DNA from: Acidobacteriota bacterium
GTDB lineage: Bacteria > Acidobacteriota > Holophagae > Thermotomaculales > Thermotomaculaceae
Assembly (NCBI GenBank): GCA_015487755.1
Contig: WFPG01000230.1
Span: 1 to 8,722 of the forward strand
Direction: 5' to 3'
DNA length: 8,722 bases
This document shows, piece after piece, positions 1-7,356 of this stretch (the first letter of the stretch is position 1; the number at the start of each line of letters is the position of its first letter). Under the pieces are notes generated by a model that worked only from the letters and a program-made list of their open reading frames with translations, had not been told where the DNA came from and did not search any database. Made by a program: the position numbers and the translations under genes.

Positions 1-1588
1 ACTCAATTCCCGCTTTTCTTTTGCAAAGTTTGTAATCTAATTTTCTTTCAATAAATTCCTTATCAATGTCAAAGTTTAAAAACTCAATATCTTTTGCGGA
101 AGGCAATTTGTCAAATTTATGTTCAAGAAGTGAAACTCTTTCATACCTATCGTACACAAGGTATTTCCCCAAATCAGGCTCTTTTAAAGCGGGAATATCG
201 TGAACCCCTACCATCTCTTTCTTTCCGCCCTGCAAAACATACTTATGGTAAAACTCTTTCTGCCTTGTAAAGGTTGACTGAATATTTGTTGCAACAGGAA
301 TTAAATCAAGTGAAACAATCCTTCCGCCTTTATGGGGTTCAAAGATGATTTTTAAATCTTTATTCCAGAGAATAACTTCATTTTGCCCGTCAAAGTTTAT
401 GTCTTTTTCTTCTTTAATAACTTCAACGCTCAACTCTGTAAACAAAAGGTTCTCGCCCTTAATTATATTTTCAAAAACCGCATTTCTCAAATGGGGAAGG
501 TAAATACCTCCGAAAACACCGTGCCAGTATGCACAGTTGCATTGGGACTTTAAAAGGTATTGTTTTTGTTCTTCACTCCGGCAATTGTTTGAAAAGTCTA
601 TCATTCTTGCGTACATCATCAGGCTTTCAGGGTACTTTTTCCTGAAATTTCTATAACTTCCGCCCCTTATAAACCTTGTTAATTCAGGTTTGTCTTCAAA
701 CTGTTTATACAAATCCTCAAGAACCTGCTGGTCGTCGGGATACAAAGCCCACTCCATCATTTCCCTGTAAGAAGCGTCAGGGAGATAACATAAACCTTGA
801 GAAGAGTAATCTTTTAATACATTTTCAAAGGTGGTAATTTCAAGCCAATCCTGTTTCAAACACTGTTCAATAAAGTTTGAAAGCCATTTCTCTTTGTAAA
901 TTAAATCATGTGTTCCCGGCCAACTTCCAAACTTCTCCCCGTCGTCTCCGTAAACAACAATAGCCTCGTCTTCTTCCCTGTCAAGAAAGGTTTTTAGGTA
1001 TTCAAGCACCTCTTCAACAGGCTTAAAGGGGATTAAATACCTTAATTTTTCATTCAACGGAAAAACATAGACAAATTTTCCTCTGTCTTCAGCAACATAG
1101 TACCCTGAAGGCACTTTATTAAAGCCTGCATAGAGAAAATGGGTATGGTCAACCATTGTAAACTTCACCCCTGCCTTTGCCATATCATAGACAAGCCCCT
1201 GCTCCCATACCCTTTCAGCAAGCCAGAAGCCTTTAGGGTGATAGTTGAACTTTTCTTTAATATACTTTTGCATATAGTTTATCTGCTCAACCCTGTCTTC
1301 TGATTTTATAAGGGATAGAATAGGCTCGTAAAATGCACCGCCGATAATTTCACCCTGTTTTCTTTCAACAAGTTTATTCAAAAGAGAAAAATATTCAGGC
1401 CTTTTTTCTTCAAGCCACTCCAATAAAGGTCCGCTGTAATGAAGGGACACGGGAAAGTCAGGGTATTTCTCAAACTCCTTTAAAAAAGGAAGATAACTAT
1501 CTTTGTAAACGCTTTCAAACACATAATCAAAGTTGCCTATCGGCTGGTGTGAATGAAGGCAGAGAATAAATTTTACTTTTCGTGCCAC
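1..1588 (-). CDS. GH57 4-alpha-glucanotransferase / alpha-amylase, C-terminus cut by window edge
   Basis: A cytoplasmic enzyme (no signal peptide) expected to cleave and transfer alpha-1,4-glucan chains in glycogen or maltodextrin metabolism. From 1588 leftward 529 codons stay open to the edge. Family-57 regions are visible in order: HSHQPIGNFD at residues 12-21, GGAFYEP at 83-89, GFWLAERVW at 120-128 and YGDDGEKFG at 213-221. E125 and D216 align with the catalytic nucleophile and acid/base of Thermococcus litoralis 4-alpha-glucanotransferase (E123 and D214), with the same 91-residue separation. A helical middle domain (DASYREMMEWAL, then CAYWHGVFGGIYLPHLR near 352-368) and the start of the beta-rich C-terminal domain (about 390 onward) match the DUF1925/DUF1926 architecture. 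Relatives are around 650-700 residues, so roughly 130 or more are missing beyond base 1. The start is GTG, because no ATG lies before the HSHQP strand. It overlaps the upstream lipoprotein gene by 16 bases, implying translational coupling. Transferase versus hydrolase activity cannot be decided here. Confidence 0.9.
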   Translation of the reverse strand, partial: MARKVKFILCLHSHQPIGNFDYVFESVYKDSYLPFLKEFEKYPDFPVSLHYSGPLLEWLEEKRPEYFSLLNKLVERKQGEIIGGAFYEPILSLIKSEDRVEQINYMQKYIKEKFNYHPKGFWLAERVWEQGLVYDMAKAGVKFTMVDHTHFLYAGFNKVPSGYYVAEDRGKFVYVFPLNEKLRYLIPFKPVEEVLEYLKTFLDREEDEAIVVYGDDGEKFGSWPGTHDLIYKEKWLSNFIEQCLKQDWLEITTFENVLKDYSSQGLCYLPDASYREMMEWALYPDDQQVLEDLYKQFEDKPELTRFIRGGSYRNFRKKYPESLMMYARMIDFSNNCRSEEQKQYLLKSQCNCAYWHGVFGGIYLPHLRNAVFENIIKGENLLFTELSVEVIKEEKDINFDGQNEVILWNKDLKIIFEPHKGGRIVSLDLIPVATNIQSTFTRQKEFYHKYVLQGGKKEMVGVHDIPALKEPDLGKYLVYDRYERVSLLEHKFDKLPSAKDIEFLNFDIDKEFIERKLDYKLCKRKAGIE

Positions 1589-4497
1589 TTCCCGTCTCCG
1601 TCCCTGTCAACAAAAATCGGGTTGGTAAAAGCCAACGGTTGAACATTCGGGTAAATTTTTGCAAAAGTACCCTGAGGCAGAATTCCCGCTTCAATGTTTT
1701 CCAAAGTTGCACCGCACTCAACTACAATATAAGAATCAGTTGAAGGCAGCGCAACATTAACCGTTTTTGAGTATCTGTTGACATTGTCTGTTTGAGGGAC
1801 GGATTCTCTATAAACAACTTCACCGTTTACAATAATTCTTACCTCGTCTACCGGTATCCAGTCGGGAGCCTGAACATTTATTGTAACATCAACATTATCC
1901 GAAGAAACCGAAACGGTATCTCCGGGGATAGCCGAATTTACCTTAACATCTAAAAAAGGCCCTGTTGACACAAAGGAATGGCCTGATACAAACTGGACAA
2001 AGAAGTCATCTTCGTTAAAAGCATTGTCTCCCTGGTCGTAATAAACATATGTTCTGGGATTTCCAGTAAAATAGGGTGTTGCGCCCGGCCAATTGCTTGC
2101 ACCGAAAGCAAGCTTTTTATACCCTTTGTTTAAAATGTTAAACCAATCAACTCTGTTTTTAAGATAATCAGCATATTTAACATTTTCAAGCATTTCAATT
2201 AAAGAAAAAACATTGTTTGTAGTGCCTGTCCCGTGCTCGGAAACCCTTGAAAAGTAAGGATGGCTCAAATCTGCAGGAATAGATAAATTCAAAGCCTCAA
2301 ACAAGCCTCTTTTTATTCCGTTAGGCAAAGTGGCATTGTCTCTCGGGTTAATTAAACCGCAATAAAGGTTATCCAATTGCATTTTTGTTTTTAATGTATC
2401 ATAAATAGTGGCAAATTCCCTGTCACCTGTTTCTCCTATTCCGTAACCTTTCAACCCGTCAACCCTTTTTACCGGGAAAACAAGGTATTCGCCAAACCCT
2501 TCAGGATACGCATCTTTGGGATAAAAACTCTTTATTGTAGCCCCTGTAAATACCCTAATATCGTCTTCACCAAAACTTACTTCATTACCGGTTTCAGTGT
2601 TGTATCTTGACCTTAAAGCGGTATAAAAATCCTTTAAATCGGCAACAGTATTTACATCAGCCGTCATCATCACTTTAACATGCTCCGCCAATGCTTCCAT
2701 AACCCTTTCAACACCGTCTATGCTACAATTATAACTAAAATTAGTTAAAACAGCCGGGTCAAAAGGAACGTAATTGCCGTTATCCACCACTTTATTTAAT
2801 ACAACATCAACCACTTCCGGAGTAATATTAACAATAGTGTTTCCCTCGTCGTCCTGCCCTTCAGAAATAGACACATCGTTAGTTGATATTGTATAAAGAG
2901 GCCCCGCACTAACAATAAAAGAATAATCGCCTAATTCAAGATAAAATTTTCTATCACCGTAATAAAGAAAATAATAGTTTAAACTTCCTTTTTCAACATC
3001 TTCCTGTTCTCCGAAATTAATAACTTTGGAAGGGTCAGAAGAGAAAACACTAACTCTCGCAGGAATTATTGTTCCTGCAGAGTCTTTAACAACAGTTTCT
3101 ACATTTCCTACAAGGTCAGTATAAAGTGAAATCTCCCCTACATCAAGCGTTGAACCCGGTTCAACAATTATCTGCCTTTCTTCCTCAATTTCATCACCTT
3201 CAACATCAGGGTCACCGTCATCATAAAAGGTATAAGAGTTTTCAACATAATTCTTTACTCCGTTACCCCAAACCCTCATTTGATAACTTCCTGCAGGCAG
3301 ATATACACTGAATCCCCCTGTTTCAGAAGTTCTATAGGCTAACATAGGGACAGGTATAGGGGAGTTTATTACCTCATTTCCGTCAAAGTACTTTCCGGGT
3401 ATTATCTGCTCAAATTGAACTATCATATTTTGCTGGTCAAAATTGTAATTTACATAACCTGAAATCTTTGCCAGGTCAACCATAAAATTCCTCGGATTAG
3501 AGCTATTTTCTTCAAATATATTTAAGGCATTGAAAAATGCAGTGTACATATTTGCAGAGAGAGCCGGAATAAGGTATCTTTCAAATGTTATTGAACCGTG
3601 CGGGGATACAGTATCATTAGGTTTCCCCACCTTGCTAACAACAGTGTATGTGCCCCCGCTTCTCTCATAAGCCTGGTTTGAAGAATCAAATTGACACATC
3701 ACAACACCGTCGTCAGGCGAAAACTCAATCAAAGCCTGAAAAGGTAACACATGCTGTTCGAAAGCCACAAAAGGGGCATAAACAATACCGTGAGAACCGT
3801 TTTCAGGTGAATATCCGTACCCGGGAGCAGGAACAAACCTTCTGTAAGTATTCCCCCCTGTAAACACATAGTCACCAAGGGTATATACGGGGGCAACCTT
3901 ATCACTGGTATTTTCAAGTACAGTAGTTAGTTTCAAGTAGGTTGAGTTTCTTTCTATGTAGTAAACCGTGGTAACCTTTAAATCTTTTACAAGTTTTGTC
4001 TCCGCATCAACATTAAATCCTGCGGCTGCGAGCACCCCCGATTTATCCATTACATAACCTGTGCAAACAAGAGATGCAGATTCGTCGCTAATTGTGTCAA
4101 CTTTTATTTCAGTGTATGCAACGGGGGTATCAAGGCTATTGTTTACAACCTGAAAAATCTGATTTATATTATCGTTGTTATAACTCTTTTTATTGCCTAA
4201 TGCGTCAACAGAAATGTTTGTTATGTCAATTATGGTACCGCCGGTAGGTGCAAGAAAATTTTGTTTTCTTTCACCTAAAATCCCACCGTCAACTATAACA
4301 TCAAACCTGTTATTGGAAAGGTAAAAATCATCGTATGCACCCATTGTTTTAGGTGAATTGCTAATGTATAGTTTTGCATTGTTCTCATCAGTCCTTGAAA
4401 CAACCGAAACAGGAGCCTCAATTCCCGTTGAATGATAACAAGCCGAGCCTATTAAAAGCAAAAAGAGAAGAAAAGCCAAACTATTATATTTTTTCAT
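1573..4497 (-). CDS. Large lipoprotein with degenerate CehA/McbA-type PHP domain
   Basis: 974 residues. The N-terminus (MKK, hydrophobic 7-18, then GSAC with C20) is a type II signal peptide, so the protein should be lipid-anchored outside the cytoplasmic membrane. Residues about 40-330 form a beta-rich region. Two carboxypeptidase-regulatory-like beta domains seem to follow, near 345-410 (SGYVNYNFD) and 462-530 (GNVETVVKDSAG), with an acidic insert at 426-440. Residues about 575-860 resemble the PHP domain of CehA/McbA metallohydrolases: NPRTYVYY at 813-820, SGHSFVSTGPFLDV at 838-851 and PGD at 858-860. The C-terminus NPIFVDRDGDGKW also matches that family. However, the positions of the metal-binding D-x-H-x-H motif read D580-P-A-V-L584, and the usual T-D-H-N reads A-D-V-N (613-616), so phosphoesterase activity is unlikely. 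It starts at ATG behind GAGGT (4505-4509), which overlaps the stop of the methyltransferase gene. Family membership is recognised from memory; the biological role is unknown. Confidence 0.8.
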   Translation of the reverse strand: MKKYNSLAFLLFLLLIGSACYHSTGIEAPVSVVSRTDENNAKLYISNSPKTMGAYDDFYLSNNRFDVIVDGGILGERKQNFLAPTGGTIIDITNISVDALGNKKSYNNDNINQIFQVVNNSLDTPVAYTEIKVDTISDESASLVCTGYVMDKSGVLAAAGFNVDAETKLVKDLKVTTVYYIERNSTYLKLTTVLENTSDKVAPVYTLGDYVFTGGNTYRRFVPAPGYGYSPENGSHGIVYAPFVAFEQHVLPFQALIEFSPDDGVVMCQFDSSNQAYERSGGTYTVVSKVGKPNDTVSPHGSITFERYLIPALSANMYTAFFNALNIFEENSSNPRNFMVDLAKISGYVNYNFDQQNMIVQFEQIIPGKYFDGNEVINSPIPVPMLAYRTSETGGFSVYLPAGSYQMRVWGNGVKNYVENSYTFYDDGDPDVEGDEIEEERQIIVEPGSTLDVGEISLYTDLVGNVETVVKDSAGTIIPARVSVFSSDPSKVINFGEQEDVEKGSLNYYFLYYGDRKFYLELGDYSFIVSAGPLYTISTNDVSISEGQDDEGNTIVNITPEVVDVVLNKVVDNGNYVPFDPAVLTNFSYNCSIDGVERVMEALAEHVKVMMTADVNTVADLKDFYTALRSRYNTETGNEVSFGEDDIRVFTGATIKSFYPKDAYPEGFGEYLVFPVKRVDGLKGYGIGETGDREFATIYDTLKTKMQLDNLYCGLINPRDNATLPNGIKRGLFEALNLSIPADLSHPYFSRVSEHGTGTTNNVFSLIEMLENVKYADYLKNRVDWFNILNKGYKKLAFGASNWPGATPYFTGNPRTYVYYDQGDNAFNEDDFFVQFVSGHSFVSTGPFLDVKVNSAIPGDTVSVSSDNVDVTINVQAPDWIPVDEVRIIVNGEVVYRESVPQTDNVNRYSKTVNVALPSTDSYIVVECGATLENIEAGILPQGTFAKIYPNVQPLAFTNPIFVDRDGDGKWHEK
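1596..1599 (-). promoter_or_regulatory. Shine-Dalgarno GGAG supporting the GTG start of the GH57 gene
   Basis: Read on the minus strand, GGAG lies 7 bases before the GTG at 1588, inside the last codons of the lipoprotein gene. It supports the GTG as the real start and fits re-initiation by ribosomes finishing the upstream gene. Confidence 0.5.
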
Positions 4498-4502
4498 TTA
4501 AA

Positions 4503-5075
4503 TTACCTCTTTAAAAAATAGTAAAAAGCAAGCCATGCAAGTAGTACTACCAGCCCCGTAGCGTGTTCCGAATTATGGAATATCTGCTTGAATTCCCATT
4601 TCTCCCCCGTATCCCTGAAAGGGGTTAATCTCGGGATTATACTTCTAACATTGTTTTTGTATTCTCTGTATTCTTCACCGAATATATTCTCTAACCTTGC
4701 AGTCTCAATTTTAATCTTACGAGGAAGATAAAAACCGAAAAATGCCACAAGGACGAGGGCAAGAATATACCAGTTTCTGGCTGTTACTGATAACCCCGTT
4801 AGAATTAGTAATGAACCTAAATATAACGGGTCTCTAATATAAGCATACGGGCCGACAACAACAAGTTTCTTGTTTTTCATTAAATAACCAGCCGCCCAGA
4901 GCCTTATTAATTCCCCAAGAATAACCATAAAACCGCCTACCACAAAACTTAATTGGGTTGGCCTTGCATAGTAATAAAGCAAAAAGACGATTATTAAAAG
5001 GCCAATATTTCTCCATGTTGGTTTTTTTATCCAATTTTTTTTCACTATCGGAACATCTTTTATTTCTTCAGACAT
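4503..5075 (-). CDS. Membrane methyltransferase of the isoprenylcysteine carboxyl / phospholipid methyltransferase type
   Basis: A 190-residue integral membrane protein expected to use S-adenosylmethionine to methylate a lipid-like or membrane-embedded substrate, which the sequence does not reveal. About five hydrophobic segments are seen (roughly 23-36, 43-65, 84-97, 101-117 and 173-188). The family signature is present: VVGPYAYIRDPLYLGS at 73-88, where relatives usually have R-H-P or R-N-P, so D82 is a variation. It is followed by E124, L128, FGEEYREY (132-139) and a P at 148, the typical C-terminal cofactor-binding stretch. I chose the ATG at 5075. A longer reading from a TTG at 5102 is possible, but GAGAGGGG sits directly before the ATG, and the nine extra residues look like translated leader. 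It is the first gene of the minus-strand unit, with only five bases between its stop and the lipoprotein start. It may act in envelope lipid modification, but this is inference. Confidence 0.8.
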   Translation of the reverse strand: MSEEIKDVPIVKKNWIKKPTWRNIGLLIIVFLLYYYARPTQLSFVVGGFMVILGELIRLWAAGYLMKNKKLVVVGPYAYIRDPLYLGSLLILTGLSVTARNWYILALVLVAFFGFYLPRKIKIETARLENIFGEEYREYKNNVRSIIPRLTPFRDTGEKWEFKQIFHNSEHATGLVVLLAWLAFYYFLKR

Positions 5076-5079
5076 TTTT

Positions 5080-5087
5080 CCCCTCTC
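5080..5087 (-). promoter_or_regulatory. Shine-Dalgarno GAGAGGGG fixing the methyltransferase start
   Basis: On the minus strand GAGAGGGG lies 4 bases before the ATG at 5075. It is a strong ribosome binding site and argues for this start over the TTG at 5102, which has no comparable site. Confidence 0.65.
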
Positions 5088-5106
5088 ATTGCAAATTTTC
5101 AACCAA

Positions 5107-5115
5107 ATTATAACA
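5107..5115 (-). promoter_or_regulatory. Extended -10 promoter for the methyltransferase-lipoprotein-GH57 unit
   Basis: Read on the minus strand this is TGTTATAAT, a consensus TATAAT with the extended TG. The hexamer ends 31 bases before the ATG at 5075. A TTTACA (5137 down to 5132) could be the -35, but the 19-base spacer is long, so the extended -10 probably carries most of the recognition. Confidence 0.55.
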
Positions 5116-5131
5116 TAGAAGAGACAAACTC

Positions 5132-5143
5132 TGTAAATTTACA
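5132..5143. promoter_or_regulatory. Perfect 12-bp palindrome TGTAAATTTACA between divergent promoters, candidate operator
   Basis: The sequence is an exact inverted repeat with no spacer. It is centred between the two extended -10 elements (5107-5115 minus, 5155-5163 plus). Each half contains TTTACA, a 5-of-6 match to the -35 consensus on its own strand, at spacings of 19 and 14 bases. It could be overlapping -35 elements, a dimeric regulator's binding site, or both. No regulator gene is in the window. Confidence 0.45.
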
Positions 5144-5154
5144 TACAAAAAATC

Positions 5155-5163
5155 TGTTATACT
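5155..5163 (+). promoter_or_regulatory. Extended -10 promoter for the M20 peptidase gene
   Basis: TGTTATACT matches an extended -10 (TG, one base, TATACT). It would give a transcript start near 5170 and a leader of about 20 bases holding the ribosome site AAGGAG at 5181-5186. The best -35-like hexamer, TTTACA at 5138-5143, is only 14 bases upstream, so the promoter would rely on the extended element. Confidence 0.55.
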
Positions 5164-5191
5164 ATAAAAGAATTTCAATAAAGGAGTTGTT

Positions 5192-6424
5192 ATGAGCACA
5201 AAAGAAAAAATAAAGGCTTATTTTCAGGAAAACGAAAACAAAATAAGGGACAAAATTGTTTCGTTAGTAAAAGAAATGGTTAAAGAGAAAACTGTAAATG
5301 TTGTTTCCGAAAAGTTAAGCGAACACCCTTATTTAAAAGTCAGGGGGGAAGAGTACAGGGTTGCAAACATAGTTAAGAGGGAATTTGAAAATTATGGCAT
5401 ACCCTATAACGAATTTGCAAGGATGAAAGAAAGGCCAAATGTTATAGGAAAGATAGGAAAGGATAAAAACGGGAAAAGGCTTTTTATGGCGGCACATATG
5501 GACATAGTTCCCGCAGGAGACGGGTGGGATACAGACCCCTTTGAGGTTGTTGAAAAAGATGGGAAACTTTACGGAAGAGGCACTTTAGACAACAAAGGTC
5601 CCTTAGCATCAATCATAGTTGCAGGGGAAATTCTAAAAGAATTAGGAATTGAACTTGAGGGCGAATTACAATTAGCCGCACTATCAGACGAAGAGGCCGA
5701 AGACCCTGACGGAATTGATTACGGGATAGGCTACTTACTTGAAGAAAAACTAATAAACCCCACTTTTGCTATTATTCCCGATATTGGCGAGAATATGGAA
5801 AGAATTGACATTGCCGAAAAGGGAAGAACGGTTTTCAAGGTTACTGCACACGGGAAACAGGCACACGGCTCAACCCCTGAAAAGGGTATTAACGCAGTTT
5901 ATATGATGGCAAAGATGGTGTGTGAAATTGAAAAATTACAGTTTGATTATAAAGTTCACCCTGTGTTAGGTCACCCAACATTGAATTTAGGTGAGATACA
6001 CGGAGGGGCAGCACCTAACATAGTACCCGGGCAATGCGAAATACTGCTTGACATTAGAACAGTTCCGGGAATGACTAAAGAGCAGGTAGTAAGCAAACTT
6101 GAAGAATGCGCAAAAAAGGTTGAAGGCGGAAAGTTTACAATTGAGTGTATGAGCTGGAATGAGCCACACGATGTAAACCCTGACAATGAGTTGGTAAGGG
6201 CAATTCAGAAAAACTCAAAAGAGGTTCTCGGGTTTGAGCCTGAACCATTCGGCATGGGGGGAGGAACATTTGCTAAAACACTTAATTTACACGGCGTTAT
6301 TGCGGTAGGTTGGGGCCCCGGAGACGACGAGGCTTTTCATGTGGCAAACGAGTATGTGGAAATAAAGCAATTGGTTGACTTTGCATTATTAACCTGCCTT
6401 GTTTCAATAGATTTACTGAATTAA
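5192..6424 (+). CDS. M20-family metallopeptidase / deacylase (ArgE/DapE/CPG2-like)
   Basis: A 410-residue soluble cytoplasmic di-zinc hydrolase. The family removes an N-acyl group or cleaves a dipeptide; the exact substrate cannot be read from the sequence. Metal and catalytic motifs are complete: HMDIVPAGDGW (H102, D104), GRGTLDNKG with bridging D133, SDEEAED with catalytic E167 and metal-ligand E168, D197 in PDIGE, and H383 in EAFHVANEY. The lid/dimerisation domain lies at roughly 208-320, with H225 in the KQAHGSTPEKG segment. GMGGGTF at 354-360 is the usual substrate-carboxylate loop. Length is normal for M20A enzymes of about 400 residues. The GDGW...GRGTLD pattern also resembles PepV/Sapep dipeptidases, so a dipeptidase role is as likely as a biosynthetic deacylase. 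It starts at ATG with AAGGAG five bases upstream. It is transcribed alone, divergently from the methyltransferase unit, and ends at a strong terminator. Confidence 0.9.
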   Translation: MSTKEKIKAYFQENENKIRDKIVSLVKEMVKEKTVNVVSEKLSEHPYLKVRGEEYRVANIVKREFENYGIPYNEFARMKERPNVIGKIGKDKNGKRLFMAAHMDIVPAGDGWDTDPFEVVEKDGKLYGRGTLDNKGPLASIIVAGEILKELGIELEGELQLAALSDEEAEDPDGIDYGIGYLLEEKLINPTFAIIPDIGENMERIDIAEKGRTVFKVTAHGKQAHGSTPEKGINAVYMMAKMVCEIEKLQFDYKVHPVLGHPTLNLGEIHGGAAPNIVPGQCEILLDIRTVPGMTKEQVVSKLEECAKKVEGGKFTIECMSWNEPHDVNPDNELVRAIQKNSKEVLGFEPEPFGMGGGTFAKTLNLHGVIAVGWGPGDDEAFHVANEYVEIKQLVDFALLTCLVSIDLLN

Positions 6425-6430
6425 AACGAT

Positions 6431-6453
6431 AGGGGGGTTATCCCCCTTTTTTT
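6431..6453 (+). terminator. Rho-independent terminator after the M20 peptidase gene
   Basis: The stem pairs AGGGGG (6431-6436) with CCCCCT (6442-6447) around the five-base loop GTTAT, and a run of seven T (6447-6453) follows. It begins 7 bases after the peptidase stop and ends 6 bases before the xerD start codon. Confidence 0.85.
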
Positions 6454-6459
6454 ACTTTT

Positions 6460-7356
6460 ATGATTGAGAGATTCATAAATTACCTTATTTCGGAAAAAGG
6501 GCTTTCAAAAAACACCGTAGAATCCTACCTTTTTGATTTAAACCACTTCAAAGAGTTTCTGGATTTTGAAAAAATAAAGATAATAAATGTGACTGAAGAG
6601 GTTTTGACCGGATACATAGCATACCTATACAACGCAGGCTATTCGCCAAGAACAATAATGAGGCATGTCTCAACATTAAGGAATTTCTTTAAATTTTTAT
6701 ACAATGTAGGGGAATTGCCTGCAAACCCCGCCGAAATACTTGAAACGCCTAAAGCATTCAAAATGCTCCCTAAATACCTGACAAATGAAGAAATTGAAAA
6801 ACTATTAAACCTGCCTGACACTTCTACCCCGACAGGCCAGCGGGACAAAGCAATGATTGAACTTCTATATGCCACGGGGTTAAGGGTTTCGGAATTGATT
6901 GATTTAAAAATGAATAATTTGAACCTTGAAGAAAGGTTTCTAATAACCTTTGGAAAGGGCTCAAAGGAAAGGCTTGTCCCTTTTAGCAAAAAAGCATATG
7001 AGTTTCTAATAAATTACATCAACGACGGAAGGTTGAAATTACTAAAAGGAAAGAAAAGTTATTTTCTATTTCTAAACTCAAGAGGAAACAAAATCTCAAG
7101 GCAGGGTTTCTGGAAAATACTAAAAGCCTACGGTAGAAAGATAGGGATAGAGCATAAACTATCTCCCCACACTTTAAGGCACACCTTTGCAACCCACCTT
7201 CTTGAACACGGTGCGGATTTAAGGGCAGTTCAAATGATGTTAGGGCATTCAGACATATCTACAACCCAGATTTACACCCACATATCCAATGAAAGGCTGA
7301 AACAGATCTATTTCAATTTTCACCCAAGGGCAAAGAAAGAAAACAACGGCGATTAA
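6460..7356 (+). CDS. xerD: Tyrosine recombinase, XerD-like
   Basis: 298 residues, the same length as Escherichia coli XerD. It is expected to resolve chromosome dimers by strand exchange at dif during cell division. The N-terminal core-binding (SAM-like) domain is at about 1-90 (SEKGLSKNTVESYLFDL), and the catalytic domain at about 105-290. All active-site residues are present: R142 (ATGLRVSEL), K166 (GKGSKERLVP), H237 and R240 (SPHTLRHTFATH), H263 (LGHSD) and nucleophile Y272 (TTQIYTH). Their spacing matches XerD within one residue. LPKYL, RDKAM, the Y-A-T-G-L-R-V-S-E-L run and the C-terminal HPRA favour XerD over XerC. No integron or phage context is seen, so a housekeeping enzyme is most likely. 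ATG 6460 is the only possible start in frame (a stop lies at 6430-6432), yet only T-rich terminator sequence precedes it and no Shine-Dalgarno is present. Its stop overlaps the convergent ssb stop. Confidence 0.9.
   Translation: MIERFINYLISEKGLSKNTVESYLFDLNHFKEFLDFEKIKIINVTEEVLTGYIAYLYNAGYSPRTIMRHVSTLRNFFKFLYNVGELPANPAEILETPKAFKMLPKYLTNEEIEKLLNLPDTSTPTGQRDKAMIELLYATGLRVSELIDLKMNNLNLEERFLITFGKGSKERLVPFSKKAYEFLINYINDGRLKLLKGKKSYFLFLNSRGNKISRQGFWKILKAYGRKIGIEHKLSPHTLRHTFATHLLEHGADLRAVQMMLGHSDISTTQIYTHISNERLKQIYFNFHPRAKKENNGD

Noticed and set aside
1527..1721. 64-codon minus-strand frame across the lipoprotein/GH57 junction
   Set aside because: It is out of frame with both genes, which explain every base of the region; its translation resembles no protein I know.
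3126..3863. Short plus-strand open frames inside the lipoprotein gene
   Set aside because: They are antisense to a continuous 974-residue protein with clear domains; their H/Q/P/K-rich translations look like reverse-strand artefacts.
5076..5102. Longer methyltransferase start at TTG 5102
   Set aside because: It would put the strong GAGAGGGG site inside the coding region, and its start would lie only 4 bases from the -10 element. The ATG at 5075 is better supported.
6361..6430. Possible xerD promoter at the end of the peptidase gene (TTGACT at 6375-6380)
   Set aside because: No acceptable -10 lies 16-18 bases downstream of this hexamer, so I did not annotate it.
6639..6989. 116-codon open frame on the minus strand inside xerD
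   Set aside because: It lies entirely antisense to a recombinase with all catalytic motifs, has low-complexity S/F/L-rich content, and has no ribosome site or recognisable domain. It is a shadow frame.
6460..7356. Integron or phage integrase instead of a housekeeping recombinase
   Set aside because: The length, XerD-type motifs and housekeeping neighbours fit dimer resolution. No attachment site, repeat or phage gene was seen.
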